From: Papio anubis
Lineage: Eukaryota; Chordata; Mammalia; Primates; Cercopithecidae
Assembly (NCBI RefSeq): GCF_008728515.1
Contig: NC_044977.1
Span: 1 to 64,000, forward strand
DNA: 64,000 nucleotides
Reading direction: 5' to 3'
The notes below the pieces were generated by a model. The model searched no databases. It was not told the DNA's origin and saw nothing but the letters and a program-made list of their open reading frames with translations. The translations under genes and the position numbers were made by a program. This document shows, one piece after another, positions 36,098-45,720 of this stretch; the first letter of the stretch is position 1; the number at the start of each line of letters is the position of its first letter.

Positions 36098-36360
36098 ACT
36101 CACCATTTCCCAGCTTCCAGGAGGTCCGGGCATCTTAGCTATGCGTCCCCAAGGACACATATATGTTGCAGATCACAGGGCAACAGAGGCTGTGAGGAGT
36201 CGCCCGGAGCTCCCGAGGTGGAGAAGGTGGAAGAGTGGAGATGAGATACAGCCCAAGTTCCGGCGCGAGCAAGAGACAAAGTTCCGGCCAAAAGCTGGAA
36301 GCCATGCCCGCCCCTCCTCTCCAACGGCCCGCCTGCTTGGAGGGTTCCCACGCTGGCGCC
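35780..36360 (-). promoter_or_regulatory. CpG-rich promoter-like island around the ZNF-type exon
   Basis: High GC with many intact CpGs (for example ggcgcgagc, cacgctggcgcc), in an otherwise AT-rich neighbourhood. The promoter side is 36,200-36,360, upstream of the ATG on the minus strand. Bounded by Alus on both sides. Preservation of CpGs hints at germline hypomethylation or recent origin; this is inference. Confidence 0.5.
36098..36250 (-). pseudogene. KRAB zinc-finger gene first exon (ZNF91-type) with splice donor; rest of gene not seen
   Basis: On the minus strand the sequence reads agcctctgttgccctgtgat, then gcatagctaagatgcccgga, then cctcctggaagctgggaaatg followed directly by gtgagt. 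In primate KRAB-ZNF genes of the chromosome-19 type, exon 1 ends in exactly this way: a shared untranslated leader, the start ATG as the last codon, and the intron beginning right after it. The ATG is at 36,104-36,106 (as CAT) and the donor GT at 36,102-36,103. No KRAB box or C2H2 finger array appears downstream (lower coordinates) in the window, so this is an orphan first exon, or the start of a gene whose other exons lie beyond 36 kb. The exon's 5' limit is unknown. Confidence 0.7.
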
Positions 36361-36391
36361 ACTGACTGGATAACCCTAATCCCCCCACCAG

Positions 36392-36665
36392 GGGGGCAGA
36401 TCACGAGGTGAGGACATCCAGACCATCCTGGCTAACACGGTGAAACCCTGTCTCTCCTGAAAAAAAAAAAAAAAAAAAAAAAAAAAAAGCCTAGTGTGGT
36501 GGCAGGCACCTGTAGTCCCAGTTACTCAGGAGGCTGAGGCAGGAGAACAGCGTGAACCCAGGAGGCAGAGGTTGCAGTGAGCCGAGATAGCGCCACTGCA
36601 CTCCAGCCTGGGTGACAGGGCAAGACTCCGTCTCAAATAAATAAATAAATAAAATAAAATAATAA
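36392..36665 (+). repeat. Alu element, sense, 5' truncated
   Basis: Starts inside the left arm (gggcagatcacgaggtga), has an expanded middle A tract of about 30, a right arm and a (TAAA)n tail. Confidence 0.93.
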
Positions 36666-36966
36666 TGGCCGAGTTTGGTGGCTCTCATCTGTAACCCCAG
36701 CAATGTGGGAGGCCGAGGCGGACGGATCACCCAGTCACGTGTTAGAGACCAGCCTGGCCAATGAGGTGAAGCCCCGTCTCTACTAAAAATACAGCAAATA
36801 CCCGGGCGTGGTGGCGCGCCTGTAGTCATAGCTAGGGGGGGTGGGGGAGTGAGGCAGAGGGATGTCTTGAACCCAGGAGGCGAAGGTTGCCATGAGTCGA
36901 GATTGCGCCACTGCACTTCAGCCTGGGTGACAGCAAGACTCCATCTCAAAAAAATAAACAAACAGA
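36666..36966 (+). repeat. Alu element, sense
   Basis: gccgagtttggtggctctca start, both arms (with a G-rich slip at 36,833-36,850), ending ctccatctcaaaaaaataaa and merging into a GAAA tract. Confidence 0.93.
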
Positions 36967-37116
36967 AAAGAAAGAAAAATAAAAAAGAAGGAGGAAGAGA
37001 GAAATATGGAAAGAGATAGAGAAAGAAAGAAAATAAAGAAAAAGAAGGAAGAAAGAGGAAGAAAGAAAAAAAAAGAAAAGAAAAAGAGAAAGAAAGAAAG
37101 AAAAGAAAGAAAAGAA

Positions 37117-37168
<52 letters not shown>

Positions 37169-37275
37169 AAAGAAAAGAAAGAACGAACGAACTGGAGAAT
37201 GAAATTCGGAAGACAGAAATGAAAGAAAGATGAAAAAAAAAAAAAAAAAAACAAGAAAAAGAAAACAAACAAACA
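36967..37275. repeat. Purine-rich (GAAA)n microsatellite
   Basis: About 300 bp almost purely A and G on the plus strand, with (GAAA) runs at 37,090-37,180. It grew from the preceding Alu tail. Lysine- or phenylalanine-rich frames over it are artefacts. Confidence 0.97.
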
Positions 37276-37740
37276 GAAACCTCTAAAGAATAGTAAGGTT
37301 CAGGGCAGGGTTATGAGGCACTTTCAACTTTACCAATATGCAGCCGAGGAAAGAAAAATATTAAACATAACGTAAGGATAAAAAGTGACTATGGCAGCCA
37401 AGCCAGGGTGGTTGCATTTCCCTAGGGAGTGAGGGAGAGGGAAAGAGGGAAGCTGTTCGAGTCGAAGGAGAGAAACCAGGTGGGGTGGGGCGGGGGGACA
37501 GAAAGAGGAGGTGGAAGGGACAGAGGTACAGTAGTTTACTCTGGAATGTTTTCAAGCCTGGGATGGGTGAGGGGACACGGAGGGCAACTCAGGAAACAAG
37601 CTGACTCCAGAAATGACACCTAAATTCATAGTGCTGCCATTGCTGCCTTGAAAGCTGCGCAGTGCATGTTTCTTTCTCCATACTCTTCGGGTTATTGCTA
37701 GGAAGTGCCATTTAGTCACACACACTTGACATCTACCTGC
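37276..37740. other. Unassigned sequence, possibly rDNA spacer-derived
   Basis: G-rich purine patch at 37,420-37,520, otherwise no recognised element. Assigned to the rDNA relic only by position. Confidence 0.3.
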
Positions 37741-38262
37741 TTTCACAACATCTGGGGAGAATCTGAAAAGTCCCCACTAACGAAAAGGCCTAGGGTGGGG
37801 CGCCATCTGTAGAAGTCCACGCGGGTCAAACACACGAAGAAAGAAAAGGAACCAACTGATCAAAAGGATCAACAATCTGGCCCAGCCAGGATCTCCAGAG
37901 GTTTTCTGGGCAACCAGGGAGCGGGGGACGGATGGAGAGAGGTAGCGCGAGCCTCCGAGGGTGGGGGTGGGGCGGGGGAGCGGAGAGAAGCCACACTCGT
38001 TCCTTACCCGGCGTGGGCCGCCTAGACTTCGAAAACGGTGACCGCTAGGTGACGCCCGACGACAACGGATGGAAGTGTCAGCGCGGCGCCCTCCCAGGAG
38101 CTCCTCACAACTCATCAACCAGAGCCCCTGCGGGGGAAGAAGCGCCAGGACTCGGGAAAACGTGGAGAAACGCACGCGCCCACGCACGCACGAGGGCGCC
38201 ACAGCCCCCGTTGTAGACCGGTGTGCGCTGTGACAGCGGGAGAGCTCACCTCCAGCGGCAAA
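37741..38262. repeat. GC-rich duplicated unit, copy 1
   Basis: CpG-rich block with gaccgctaggtgacgcccga, gtgtcagcgcggcgccctcc and ctcctcacaactcatcaacc. These match, in the same order and orientation, segments of 40,560-40,760. The minus-strand 244-codon frame across it and the next Alu is not a gene. It lies on the 3' side of the 28S relic, where an intergenic spacer would be. Confidence 0.7.
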
Positions 38263-38560
38263 GCAAGGCTGGTTGTGGCGGCCTACGCCCGTCACCGCAG
38301 TGCGTTGGGAGGCCGAGGTGGGCGGATCACCTGAGGTCAGGAGTTCCAAACCAGCCTGGTCAACAGGACGAAACCCCGTCTGTAAGAAAAATACAAAAAT
38401 AAGCAGGGGCGTCGTGATGGGCGCCTGTAATCCCAGCTCCTCGGGAGGCTGAGGCACGAGAATCACTTGAGCTCGGGAGGTAGAGACTGCAGTGAGCTGA
38501 GATCTCACCACTGCGCTCCAGCCTGGGCAACAGAGGGAAACTCTGTCTCAAAAAAAAAAA
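38263..38560 (+). repeat. Alu element, sense
   Basis: gctggttgtggcggcctacg start with unusual substitutions, both arms, ends ctctgtctcaaaaaaaaaa. Confidence 0.93.
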
Positions 38561-38599
38561 GTCAATTTCTTCCGTCTTTAGATGAATGCACTCTTACGC

Positions 38600-38790
38600 T
38601 TAGATAGATAGCTTAGAAGGTATATAAGCTCTGTAAACCTTTGTACTTTTGAGTCGGTCTGGCGATATTTCCAGGCCTTCTCCCTGTAAGTGATCACAGA
38701 AATAAAAACTCCCTCCTTTTTCAATTCATCTGCATCTCCTTATCAGACCTCGAGAATAAGCAGCCCAACCCTCAGTTTCATCCGGGAACA
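38600..38790 (+). mobile_element. Possible ERV LTR fragment (R/U5-like)
   Basis: tatataagctctgtaaacc (TATA-like), gagtcggtctggcgatattt, an aataaaaactccctcc polyadenylation-like signal and tcagacctcgagaataagc are in the order expected of TATA, R and U5 in a class-I ERV LTR. Family not identified. Confidence 0.4.
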
Positions 38791-39064
38791 ATTACACTGC
38801 AGCCCGGGTGACAGAGGGAGAACTTGTCTCAGAAAAGAAATAAGAAAACCATAAAAAAAGAAGGAAGATAATTAGCCGAGCGTTGTGCTGTGTTGTGGCT
38901 CGTGCCCGCGCCTGTAGGCCCAGCTACACCGGTGGCTGAGGCAGAGGAGGATCGCTTTAAGGCCAGCAGTTCAAGGTCACAGTGATCTATGATCCTACTA
39001 CTGCACTCCAGCCTCCGCGAAAGAGTGAGACTCTGTCTAAAAACAAACAAACAAACAAACAAAA
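38791..39064 (+). repeat. Alu tail fragment and a second Alu-arm fragment, sense
   Basis: 38,791-38,868 is an Alu right-arm end (ctgcagcccgggtgacagag). 38,870-39,064 is an Alu right-arm-like unit with unusual insertions, ending ctctgtctaaaaacaaacaa and an (AAAC)n tail. Confidence 0.8.
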
Positions 39065-39203
39065 TGAATGAATGAATACATTAATGTAAAAAAAATAAAA
39101 TGCAAGGAGGTGGCAGAACATGGGAAGGCTCCACTTGTTTCTAAAGACCAGAGCAGAAAAACAAGACCATCTGTTTGAGACATAGGCTATTCCGAATCAC
39201 AGT
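39065..39203. repeat. Duplicated unit copy 1, second homologous segment
   Basis: atgcaaggaggtggcagaac ... gagcagaaaaacaagaccat ... gagacataggc matches 42,881-43,005, at roughly four of five positions over about 100 bp. Confidence 0.75.
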
Positions 39204-39530
39204 GGAGGCCCTGAGGATTTCGGAGTAAGGCCCTGCCATTATCTGCAGATAACCACCATTCTTACAAGCCAGTGACAGGGCTCTCTCAGCTAGCCTGTGG
39301 CTGTTAGTAGAAACCTAACAACCAACCATGGGGCCACGAAGTTACCATGTGAGCTGAGCCGCTCATCACACACTGGGCATAAGTGGGTGTGCACAGCAGC
39401 ACTCTAGTGTGACACGGAAGTGCTGTGAACCTGATCGGGTCCAAATAGATCCTGAAGCACAAGTAAGTTCCATGAGCAAGTGGCCCATATGTCCATGGTC
39501 CCCAGTCAAGAAATGAGCTGAGTTAAGAAA
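39204..39530. other. Unassigned sequence
   Basis: Moderate GC, no recognised element. Confidence 0.35.
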
Positions 39531-39770
39531 TTACACCAGCCTGGAGACCACAGCAAAACCCTGTCTCTACTAAAAATATAAAAATTAGTTGAGTGTGGTG
39601 GTGCATGCCTATAGGCCCAGCTACTCGGGAGGCTGAGGCAGGAAAATTGCTTGAACCTGGGAGATGGAGGTTGCAATGAGCCACAAATGCGCCACTGTGC
39701 TCCAGCCTGTGTGACACAGCAAGACTCTGTCTCAAAAGAAACAAAAATTAAATTAAATTAAATTTTAAAA
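39531..39770 (+). repeat. Alu element, sense, 5' truncated
   Basis: caccagcctggagaccacag to ctctgtctcaaaagaaacaa with an (AATTA)n tail. Confidence 0.92.
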
Positions 39771-39798
39771 AAAAGAAAGTCCACATAGAAATTACAGA

Positions 39799-40083
39799 TA
39801 GCCGGGCGCAGTGGCACACGCCTGTAATCTCAGCACTTTGGGATGGCAATCTTGGCTCAGGGAAACCTCTGCCTCCCGGGTTCAGCTGATTCTCTTTCCT
39901 TGGCCTCTCAAGTAGCTGGGATTACAGGCAAGTGCCACCACACCTGCTAACTTTGTGTTTTTAGTAGAGACAGGGTTTCAACATGTTGGTCAGGCTGATC
40001 TCTAACTCCCGACCTCAGGTGATTTGCCCGCATCGGCCTCCCTCAGTGCTAGGATTATAGGCGTGAGCCACAGCCCTTGGCCT
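39799..40083. repeat. Alu-Alu head-to-head mosaic
   Basis: 39,799-39,846 is the sense Alu 5' end (gccgggcgcagtggcacacg ... actttggga); the strand then flips at about 39,847 and 39,847-40,083 is antisense Alu to gccacagcccttggcc. No spacer between them. Confidence 0.88.
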
Positions 40084-40385
40084 TTTTTGTTTGTTTGTTT
40101 GTTTTTTGACGGAGTCTCACTCTGTCACTCAGGCAGGAGTGCAGTGGCACCATCTCAGCTCACTGCAACCTTCACCTCCGGGTTCAAGCAGGTCTCCTAC
40201 CTCAGCCTCCCAAGTAGCTGGGATTACAGGCGTGCATCACCATGTCCAGTTAATTTTTTGTATTTCTAGTAGAGATGGGGTTTCACCATACTGGCCAGGC
40301 TGGACTTGAACTCCTGACCTCGTGATCCGCCCACCTCTGCCTCCCAAAGTGCTGGGATTACATGTGTAAGCCACCACGCCCGGCA
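40084..40385 (-). repeat. Alu element, antisense
   Basis: (TTTG)n tail, gacggagtctcactctgtca, both arms, ends gccaccacgcccggc. Confidence 0.95.
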
Positions 40386-40429
40386 TATTTATTTATTTTT
40401 TAACTGATGAAAGAACAATCAGACCCAGT

Positions 40430-40870
40430 CGACAGGGTGGAGATTCCCTAGACAACAAGGGAGGGAGGAACTTGGAGGCGTGGGCGGGGGTGGGCGCAGT
40501 TGAGAAGACACAATTGCCTGGGCTCTGCGCAGGCTCCATGGGCGTCATTCCTCTTTGAGGCCTGGGTTTTCAGAGTAACAGTGGCCGCTAGGTGATACCC
40601 AACATTCGCCAATGAGAGTGTCAGCCCAGAATGAATTGGGATCAGCAGGAGAAGGAGGGAAAGGCGCAAAAGGGAGGACCTCACAGCACAGTGGGTCGCT
40701 GCGCCCTCCCGGGTGGTCCCCACAACTAATTGTCCAGGGCCCCTGGAAGACGCAGCCTAAGACCTCACCCATCGGATCATCTGGAACTTCCGTCCGGAGA
40801 CCGACTGGAAATTCTCTCAGTCAAGGTCCAAACCTAAAAGAATCACTGGCACACCCACCAGGACTAACAC
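40430..40870. repeat. GC-rich duplicated unit, copy 2
   Basis: ggccgctaggtgatacccaa, gagtgtcagcc, gcgccctcccgggtggtcc and cccacaactaattgtccagg parallel 38,033-38,140. Copy 2 has about 70 bp more between the second and third blocks. Frames on both strands are short and lack domains. Confidence 0.7.
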
Positions 40871-41160
40871 AACTTTTAAAAGAATCGTTTCTGTGTTTTG
40901 GGTGCATCCATGTATTTCTGTAGAACAAAATTATTTATTTTAAACGTTAGGACTTTTTTGCTTCTTACATATACAGTCCCGTGATAGACAGACCAGGGCA
41001 CTCCTCAGCTCAGAGTCCATAAGGCCAGAAGCTGACATCCCCAATTACTATTTAGAACGAATTTAAACAAGTCAGCCAAACACTCTGCCATGAAGCTCCT
41101 GGAAAGACAAGAGATTAAAAAAAGAAAAAAGAAAAGAAAGAAGAAAAAAACCAGTGCTGT
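40871..41160. other. Unassigned sequence with short purine tract
   Basis: AT-rich, ending in an AAAG tract at 41,112-41,150. Confidence 0.35.
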
Positions 41161-41300
41161 CAGGAGCAGGGGCTCACACCTGTCATCCCCGAACTTTGGG
41201 AGCACAAGGGCGAATGAATCCCTTGATCCTAGGCCATCGAGACCAGCCTTGGCAACATGGTGAAACCTCCTTTCTACAAACATACAAAAATTGGCTGGTT
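41161..41300 (+). repeat. Alu fragment, sense (left arm)
   Basis: gcaggggctcacacctgtca to acatacaaaaattggctgg; diverged. Confidence 0.85.
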
Positions 41301-41423
41301 TCATAATCTGGACTCAAAATTAGTAAATAAATAGTAAGAAATTTAAAATTAAAAAACCTTAAATACTATATTTTTTTATTTTTCCTTCTGCCCTGAAAAG
41401 GACATATCTGTTGTCTGTCTGTC

Positions 41424-41687
41424 TGTCTGTTTGTGACAGGGTCTCACTCTGTCTTTCGCCCAGGCTGGAGTGCAGTGACGCCATCACGGCTCAATGCAGC
41501 TTCAGCCATCCTAGGGTTAGGTGATTCTCCCACGTCAGCCTCCTGAGTAGCTGGTACAACAGGCAAGTACCTCGGGTTTTGGCCACATTGTCCAAGGCTG
41601 GTCTCCAGCTCCCCAGCTCAAGTGATCCTACGGCCTCGGCCTCCCAAAGTGTTGGGGTTACAGGCGTGAGCCATCAGCACCCGGCCG
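41424..41687 (-). repeat. Alu element, antisense
   Basis: Preceded by a (TGTC)n patch at 41,411-41,432; gtgacagggtctcactctgt to gccatcagcacccggcc; part of the left arm is deleted. Confidence 0.9.
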
Positions 41688-42271
41688 GAGTTCATACATC
41701 TGGTCTCACTACGCCTTAACCACACGCCCGTGAAGAACTCAAGTCAAGAGAGAGTCGGCAAGAGACTTTCAGCATTCCTTACGGAAAGCAGTGAGTTGGA
41801 TGGTGGTCGAGTGTCCTGCACTCCTGTAGTTTTAGGTGGCCACCCATAGAGGATAGATTTCAAATGTTTCCAGAGAGGCAGAGCCACAGTCATTGGGGCA
41901 TCTGTGCTCGGATTGGAGTTTCTGACAGCGACTTAAGGGCCAGGGAGGGCCAGAGTCTGCCAAGGCCCTCGTTCCAGTGGTGGGGCCGATGGAACCCAAG
42001 GCTGAGGGAGCCAGCAGTCCGCACAGAGTGAGCTCCAGCCCTAGGCCCCACTGTCTGACCAAATCATAAGGAAGAGTCCCTCATCCAACATGCCACATCC
42101 CTCTGCTGAAAGTGGGAGTGGGAGCGGATCCGTTTTCCAAACATGAGGTGACTCTCGGTTTGAAATGGATCACAAGGGGCCGGGCTTTCCAGAGTCGGCA
42201 TGATAAAGAAGTCATTCTGTGGCACAGAATGAGGTGTGTCTTGAATCTAGAATCTGCAGTCAAAACCAATG
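41688..42271. other. Unassigned sequence, possibly rDNA spacer-derived
   Basis: Moderate GC. No element recognised; 70-80-codon minus-strand frames without domains. Confidence 0.3.
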
Positions 42272-42575
42272 ATGGTGGCCCAGTGCAGTGACTCACGACT
42301 CTCATCCCAGGACTTTTGGAGACCAAAGCTGGCAGATCAAGAAATCAGGAGTTCAAGATCAGCCTGGTCAACATGGTGAAACTGTCTATACTAAAAAAAA
42401 AAAAAAAAAAAAAAAAGCTTATAGGGTGGCACGCACCTGTAATTCTAGCTACTGGGGAGGCTGAGGCAGGAGAATCACTGGAAACAGGGAGGCAAATATT
42501 TTAGCCAGCCGAGACCACACCACAGCCTGGGTGACAGAACGATACTCCATTTGAAATAAATTAATAAATAAACCT
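42272..42575 (+). repeat. Alu element, sense, diverged
   Basis: ggcccagtgcagtgactcac start, middle A26 tract, right arm, (AAAT)n tail. Confidence 0.9.
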
Positions 42576-42578
42576 CGA

Positions 42579-42877
42579 CCGGGCGCGGTGGCCCACGCCT
42601 GTAATCCCAGCATGCTGGGAGGCTGAGGCATGTGGATCTTGAGGTCAGGAGATCAAGACCATCCTGGCTAACACGGTGAAACCCCGTCTCTACTAAAAAT
42701 ACAAAAAATTAGCCAGGCATGGTGGCAGGTGCTTGTAGTCCCAGCTACTCTGGAGGCTGAGGCAGGAGAATGGCTTTAACCCAGGAGGCGGAGCTTGCAG
42801 TGAGCCAAGATGGCACCACTGCCCTACAGCCTGGGTGACAGAGCGAGATTCCGTCTCAAATAAATAAATAAATACAG
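42579..42877 (+). repeat. AluY-like element, sense
   Basis: ccgggcgcggtggcccacgc start, gaccatcctggctaacacgg, aatggctttaacccaggagg, (AAAT)n tail. Younger than its neighbour. Confidence 0.93.
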
Positions 42878-42880
42878 TGA

Positions 42881-43005
42881 ATGAATGTAAGTAAAAACGA
42901 AAATGCAAGGAAATGGCGGAGCACGAGAAGGCTCTACTCGTTCATAAAGAACAGAGCAGAAAAACGGGACCATCAGGTTGAGACAAAGGCCATTTTAAAT
43001 CTGTT
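42881..43005. repeat. Duplicated unit copy 2, second homologous segment
   Basis: atgcaaggaaatggcggagc ... gagcagaaaaacgggaccat ... gagacaaaggcc, homologous to 39,101-39,203 and likewise directly after an Alu tail. Confidence 0.75.
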
Positions 43006-43389
43006 GTCATCGTGCTCAATTGGCACCAAGAGAGGGTAGGTTTCTGTGCTGCCCATCTATCATCACCGCTCTCATCAAGTATAATTGAAGCTTCACCACT
43101 ACACAGAGATCTCTCAACCCACCAAATGCGTCCATACCTTTATAAGCCCGGTTGGGAGAATAAACAGGGCATTTAGCAAAGTACTCATCGTACATGGTCT
43201 CCCACCTCTTTTGTGAAACCAATCAAATTCATGGTCTGTGTTTTAATTTTTTTTCCAGTTCTCGGCGGTCCACAGAGTACTGAAACAAAGTAACAGTGAA
43301 TGCATTTTATGCAACAAGGAGGAAAAACAACCAAGCGAAAGTCTCAGAGGCTTGTGATACACAGGGGGATACAGAATGAGGAGACTTCC
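43006..43389. other. Unassigned sequence
   Basis: No recognised element; leads into a purine tract. Confidence 0.35.
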
Positions 43390-43660
43390 AGAATCCACAC
43401 AGAGATAGACAGACGGAGGGATGGGAGGAAACAAATTGAGAAAAGAGAGAGAGAGTAAAAAAGATCAGCAAATATAAATGTAAAGAAAAAGAGACAGAGA
43501 TGTGAAGGGAAGAAAGATGAAAAAAATAGAAACAGAAAAAAAAGAGAATGAGAAATGAGAGAAAGAAGGGAAGAAGAAAAAGAGAGGGAAGAAAATAAGA
43601 AAAGAAAAAGAAAAGGAAAGAAAGAAAAAGAAAGAAAAAAGAAAAATGAAGGAAATAAAA
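43390..43660. repeat. Purine-rich low-complexity tract
   Basis: Nearly all A/G on the plus strand: (GA)n at 43,440-43,455, then irregular GAAA/GAAAA. Pyrimidine-rich on the strand that carries the 28S relic in sense. Confidence 0.95.
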
Positions 43661-44190
43661 AAGAGGGCAGAACATCATGACTCACGCTTGTAATCCCAAC
43701 ACTTTGGGAGGTTGAGGTGAAAGAATCACTTGAGCCCGAAAGTTTGAGACCAGCCCAGGGAACACAGTGAGACCAAGTCTCTACTTTAAAAAAAAAAAAA
43801 AAAGAAAAAAATTAAAAAGCCGACCATGATGGCAGGTACCTACAGTTTCAGCTCCTTTGTTGCCTGAGGTGGGAGCATTGCTTGGGTTCAGGAAGAGTAG
43901 GCTGCGGTGGGCCTTGGTCAGGCAAATGCACTGCAGCCTGTTGCCCAGGCTGGTCTCAAACTCCTGAGCTCTATAGTGAACTGCCTGCCTCAGCCTCCAA
44001 ACTTGCACCTGCCATATCCAATGGCCCTGGGGATACCTGTAACAGATTTTAGTAGACATGATGTTACGCCATATTGCCCAGGTTGGTCTCGAACTTGAAC
44101 CTGGGAATTTGAGCCAAGGGCGTGCAACTGCACTGCAGTCTGGGTGATAGAGCAAGACTCCATCTCTAAATAACTAGATAAATAATAAAA
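43661..44190. repeat. Mosaic of Alu pieces in both orientations
   Basis: 43,667-43,940 sense Alu; 43,941-44,000 antisense Alu piece (ttgcccaggctggtctcaaa); 44,050-44,100 antisense piece; 44,100-44,165 sense right-arm end (gcactgcagtctgggtgata). Suggests repeated recombination. Confidence 0.8.
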
Positions 44191-44337
44191 ACAACAAAAA
44201 TAATAACAAACAGTAGTACAAAGAAATAATAACAAACAACAGCAACAATAATAAACTAGTGGGAGTGAGACATCAAAAATATAAAAGGTAATTTAGATCA
44301 CAATTAATTGTAGTAATTTCAACGAGTTATTTCTTTT
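44191..44337. repeat. A/T-rich low-complexity sequence
   Basis: AATAAC/AACA-rich stretch (aataataacaaacag and similar) followed by AT-rich sequence. Confidence 0.8.
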
Positions 44338-44635
44338 TCTTTTTTCTTTTTTTTTTTTTTAGACAGAGTCTTGCTGTGTCACCCAGGCTGGAGTGCAGGT
44401 GACCGATCTTGGCTCACTGAAACCTCTGCCTTCTGGGTTCAAGCGATTCTTGTGTCTCAGCGTACCCAGTGGCTGGGAGTACAGGCACGTGCCACCACTC
44501 AGCTTATTTCTGTATTTTAGTACAGACAGTGTTTCACCAGGTTGGCCAGGATGGTCTCGAACTCCTGACCTCGTAATTCGCCTGCTTTGCCTTCCCAGAG
44601 TGCTGGGATTACAGGCCTGAGCCACCATACCCCAC
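44338..44635 (-). repeat. Alu element, antisense
   Basis: T-rich tail, agacagagtcttgctgtgtc, both arms, ends gcctgagccaccataccccacc. Confidence 0.95.
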
Positions 44636-44659
44636 CAGGAGTTATTTCTTTAACCTGTC

Positions 44660-44880
44660 TCTCTTACTTTCTGAAACAGGGTCTTTCTCTCTGGCTCAGA
44701 CTGGAAGGCAATGGCGTGATCATGGCTCACTGCAGCTTCTGCATCTCAGAACCAAGCGATCCCTGCATTTTCAGCCACTTGGAAGGCTGAGATGGCAAGA
44801 TCACCTGAACCCAAGAAGACCGAAGCTGCGGTGAGCCGAGGTTGCATTCTCACACTCCAAACTGTCTAAAAAAATAGTAA
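44660..44880. repeat. Alu pieces in opposite orientation
   Basis: 44,675-44,778 antisense right arm (cagggtctttctctctggct); 44,779-44,880 sense right arm (tggaaggctgagatggcaag ... ccaaactgtctaaaaaaat). Confidence 0.8.
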
Positions 44881-45106
44881 ATGTAAAACCACAGCAACTT
44901 CAGTGTGTAGAAAGAGTAAGAACAGTAAAAGAGAAAAGAAAAAATGAAGAGCAACTGAAATCACTGGAAACAGTTGGAGAGGAAGAAACAACGTGGTGAA
45001 AGAGCGCCGCCTCGTGGACACAGGTGGTAGTGCCGCGGATCAGAGATAGCTGTTCTACGTTAGAAATCCCAGGTAGACCGTGGAGGCCAAAGCTGGCCGC
45101 TGACAT

Positions 45107-45117
45107 CTGGTGGACCC
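45107..45117 (-). terminator. Sal-box-like Pol I terminator relic 2
   Basis: Minus strand reads GGGTCCACCAG, one mismatch from the human TTF-1 site GGGTCGACCAG, 604 bp past the 28S 3' end, followed by ATGTC. Confidence 0.5.
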
Positions 45118-45229
45118 GGCGCTCGCAGGCAGAAGCGATCAGACCCGGTTGGAACCTTATCACACCGAGCCGGCCCACCTTTGTGGCCATCTAACTCTGC
45201 CGACCTGCCTGCTGTTCCCCCACTGTCCG

Positions 45230-45240
45230 CTGGTTGACCC
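45230..45240 (-). terminator. Sal-box-like Pol I terminator relic 1
   Basis: Minus strand reads GGGTCAACCAG. The one difference from GGGTCGACCAG is G to A in the central CpG, the expected result of methylated-CpG decay. It lies 481 bp past the 28S end; human terminators begin a few hundred bases downstream. Confidence 0.55.
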
Positions 45241-45720
45241 CGGCAGCGGGGAGAGGAGGAAAGGCACAGGGGCGGTGGGTGGCTCAGATCCCATCCCCGC
45301 GCGCCTGGGACGGGGAGAGGGGCCGTGACCCCGACGGCCACCACCGGGCATGCATGAACGCTACTCGGACAGGAACTGCAGGGTGGCACCCTTTGACACC
45401 CACCCATTCTCACCAGGCTCGATGAATCCTATCCCATAGCCTAGAGGAGTTCCCAGCAGGGTGCGAGGAGGAGGCGGAATCAGAGATGCAGAACGCCCAG
45501 CAGGGGCGCCACCCCTACCTCGGCAACCCCCAGCGCGGCGCCTTGGAAAGCCCGCGGGTGGAGGCGGGCGCCTCCCGAATGCACAGCAGGCGCCCATGGG
45601 CTCTCACGAGAGACGCCCGCTGCTTGCTCCGGGGCTCCCGGGCGGGTGGGCGTGAGCAGGACCCGGAACAAGGTCTCCGGGGGCAACAGGAAGGAGGAAG
45701 GGCTGAATTACACATGTGCG

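Larger units (their letters stand above)
44881..45720 (-). pseudogene. GC-rich block downstream of the 28S relic: decayed rDNA 3' ETS/terminator region
   Basis: On the minus strand this lies immediately 3' of the 28S end. It is very GC-rich from about 45,000 and contains two 11-bp near-matches to the human Pol I terminator, in rRNA sense. I did not recognise a long continuous match to 3' ETS from memory. The plus- and minus-strand frames of 60-117 codons look like ordinary GC-rich chance frames. Best explanation: relic of spacer next to 28S. Confidence 0.5.

Noticed and set aside
35690..36244. 184-codon plus-strand frame and three overlapping minus-strand frames
   Set aside because: High-GC island keeps several frames open at once; the plus-strand frame runs antisense to the ZNF-type exon.
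36918..37272. Lysine/arginine-rich and phenylalanine/serine-rich frames
   Set aside because: Translations of (GAAA)n and its complement. The same applies at 43,307-43,685 and 49,333-49,533.
37777..38511. 244-codon minus-strand frame
   Set aside because: Spans a GC-rich spacer-like block and an antisense Alu; the N-terminal part is translated Alu, with no domain and no coding context.
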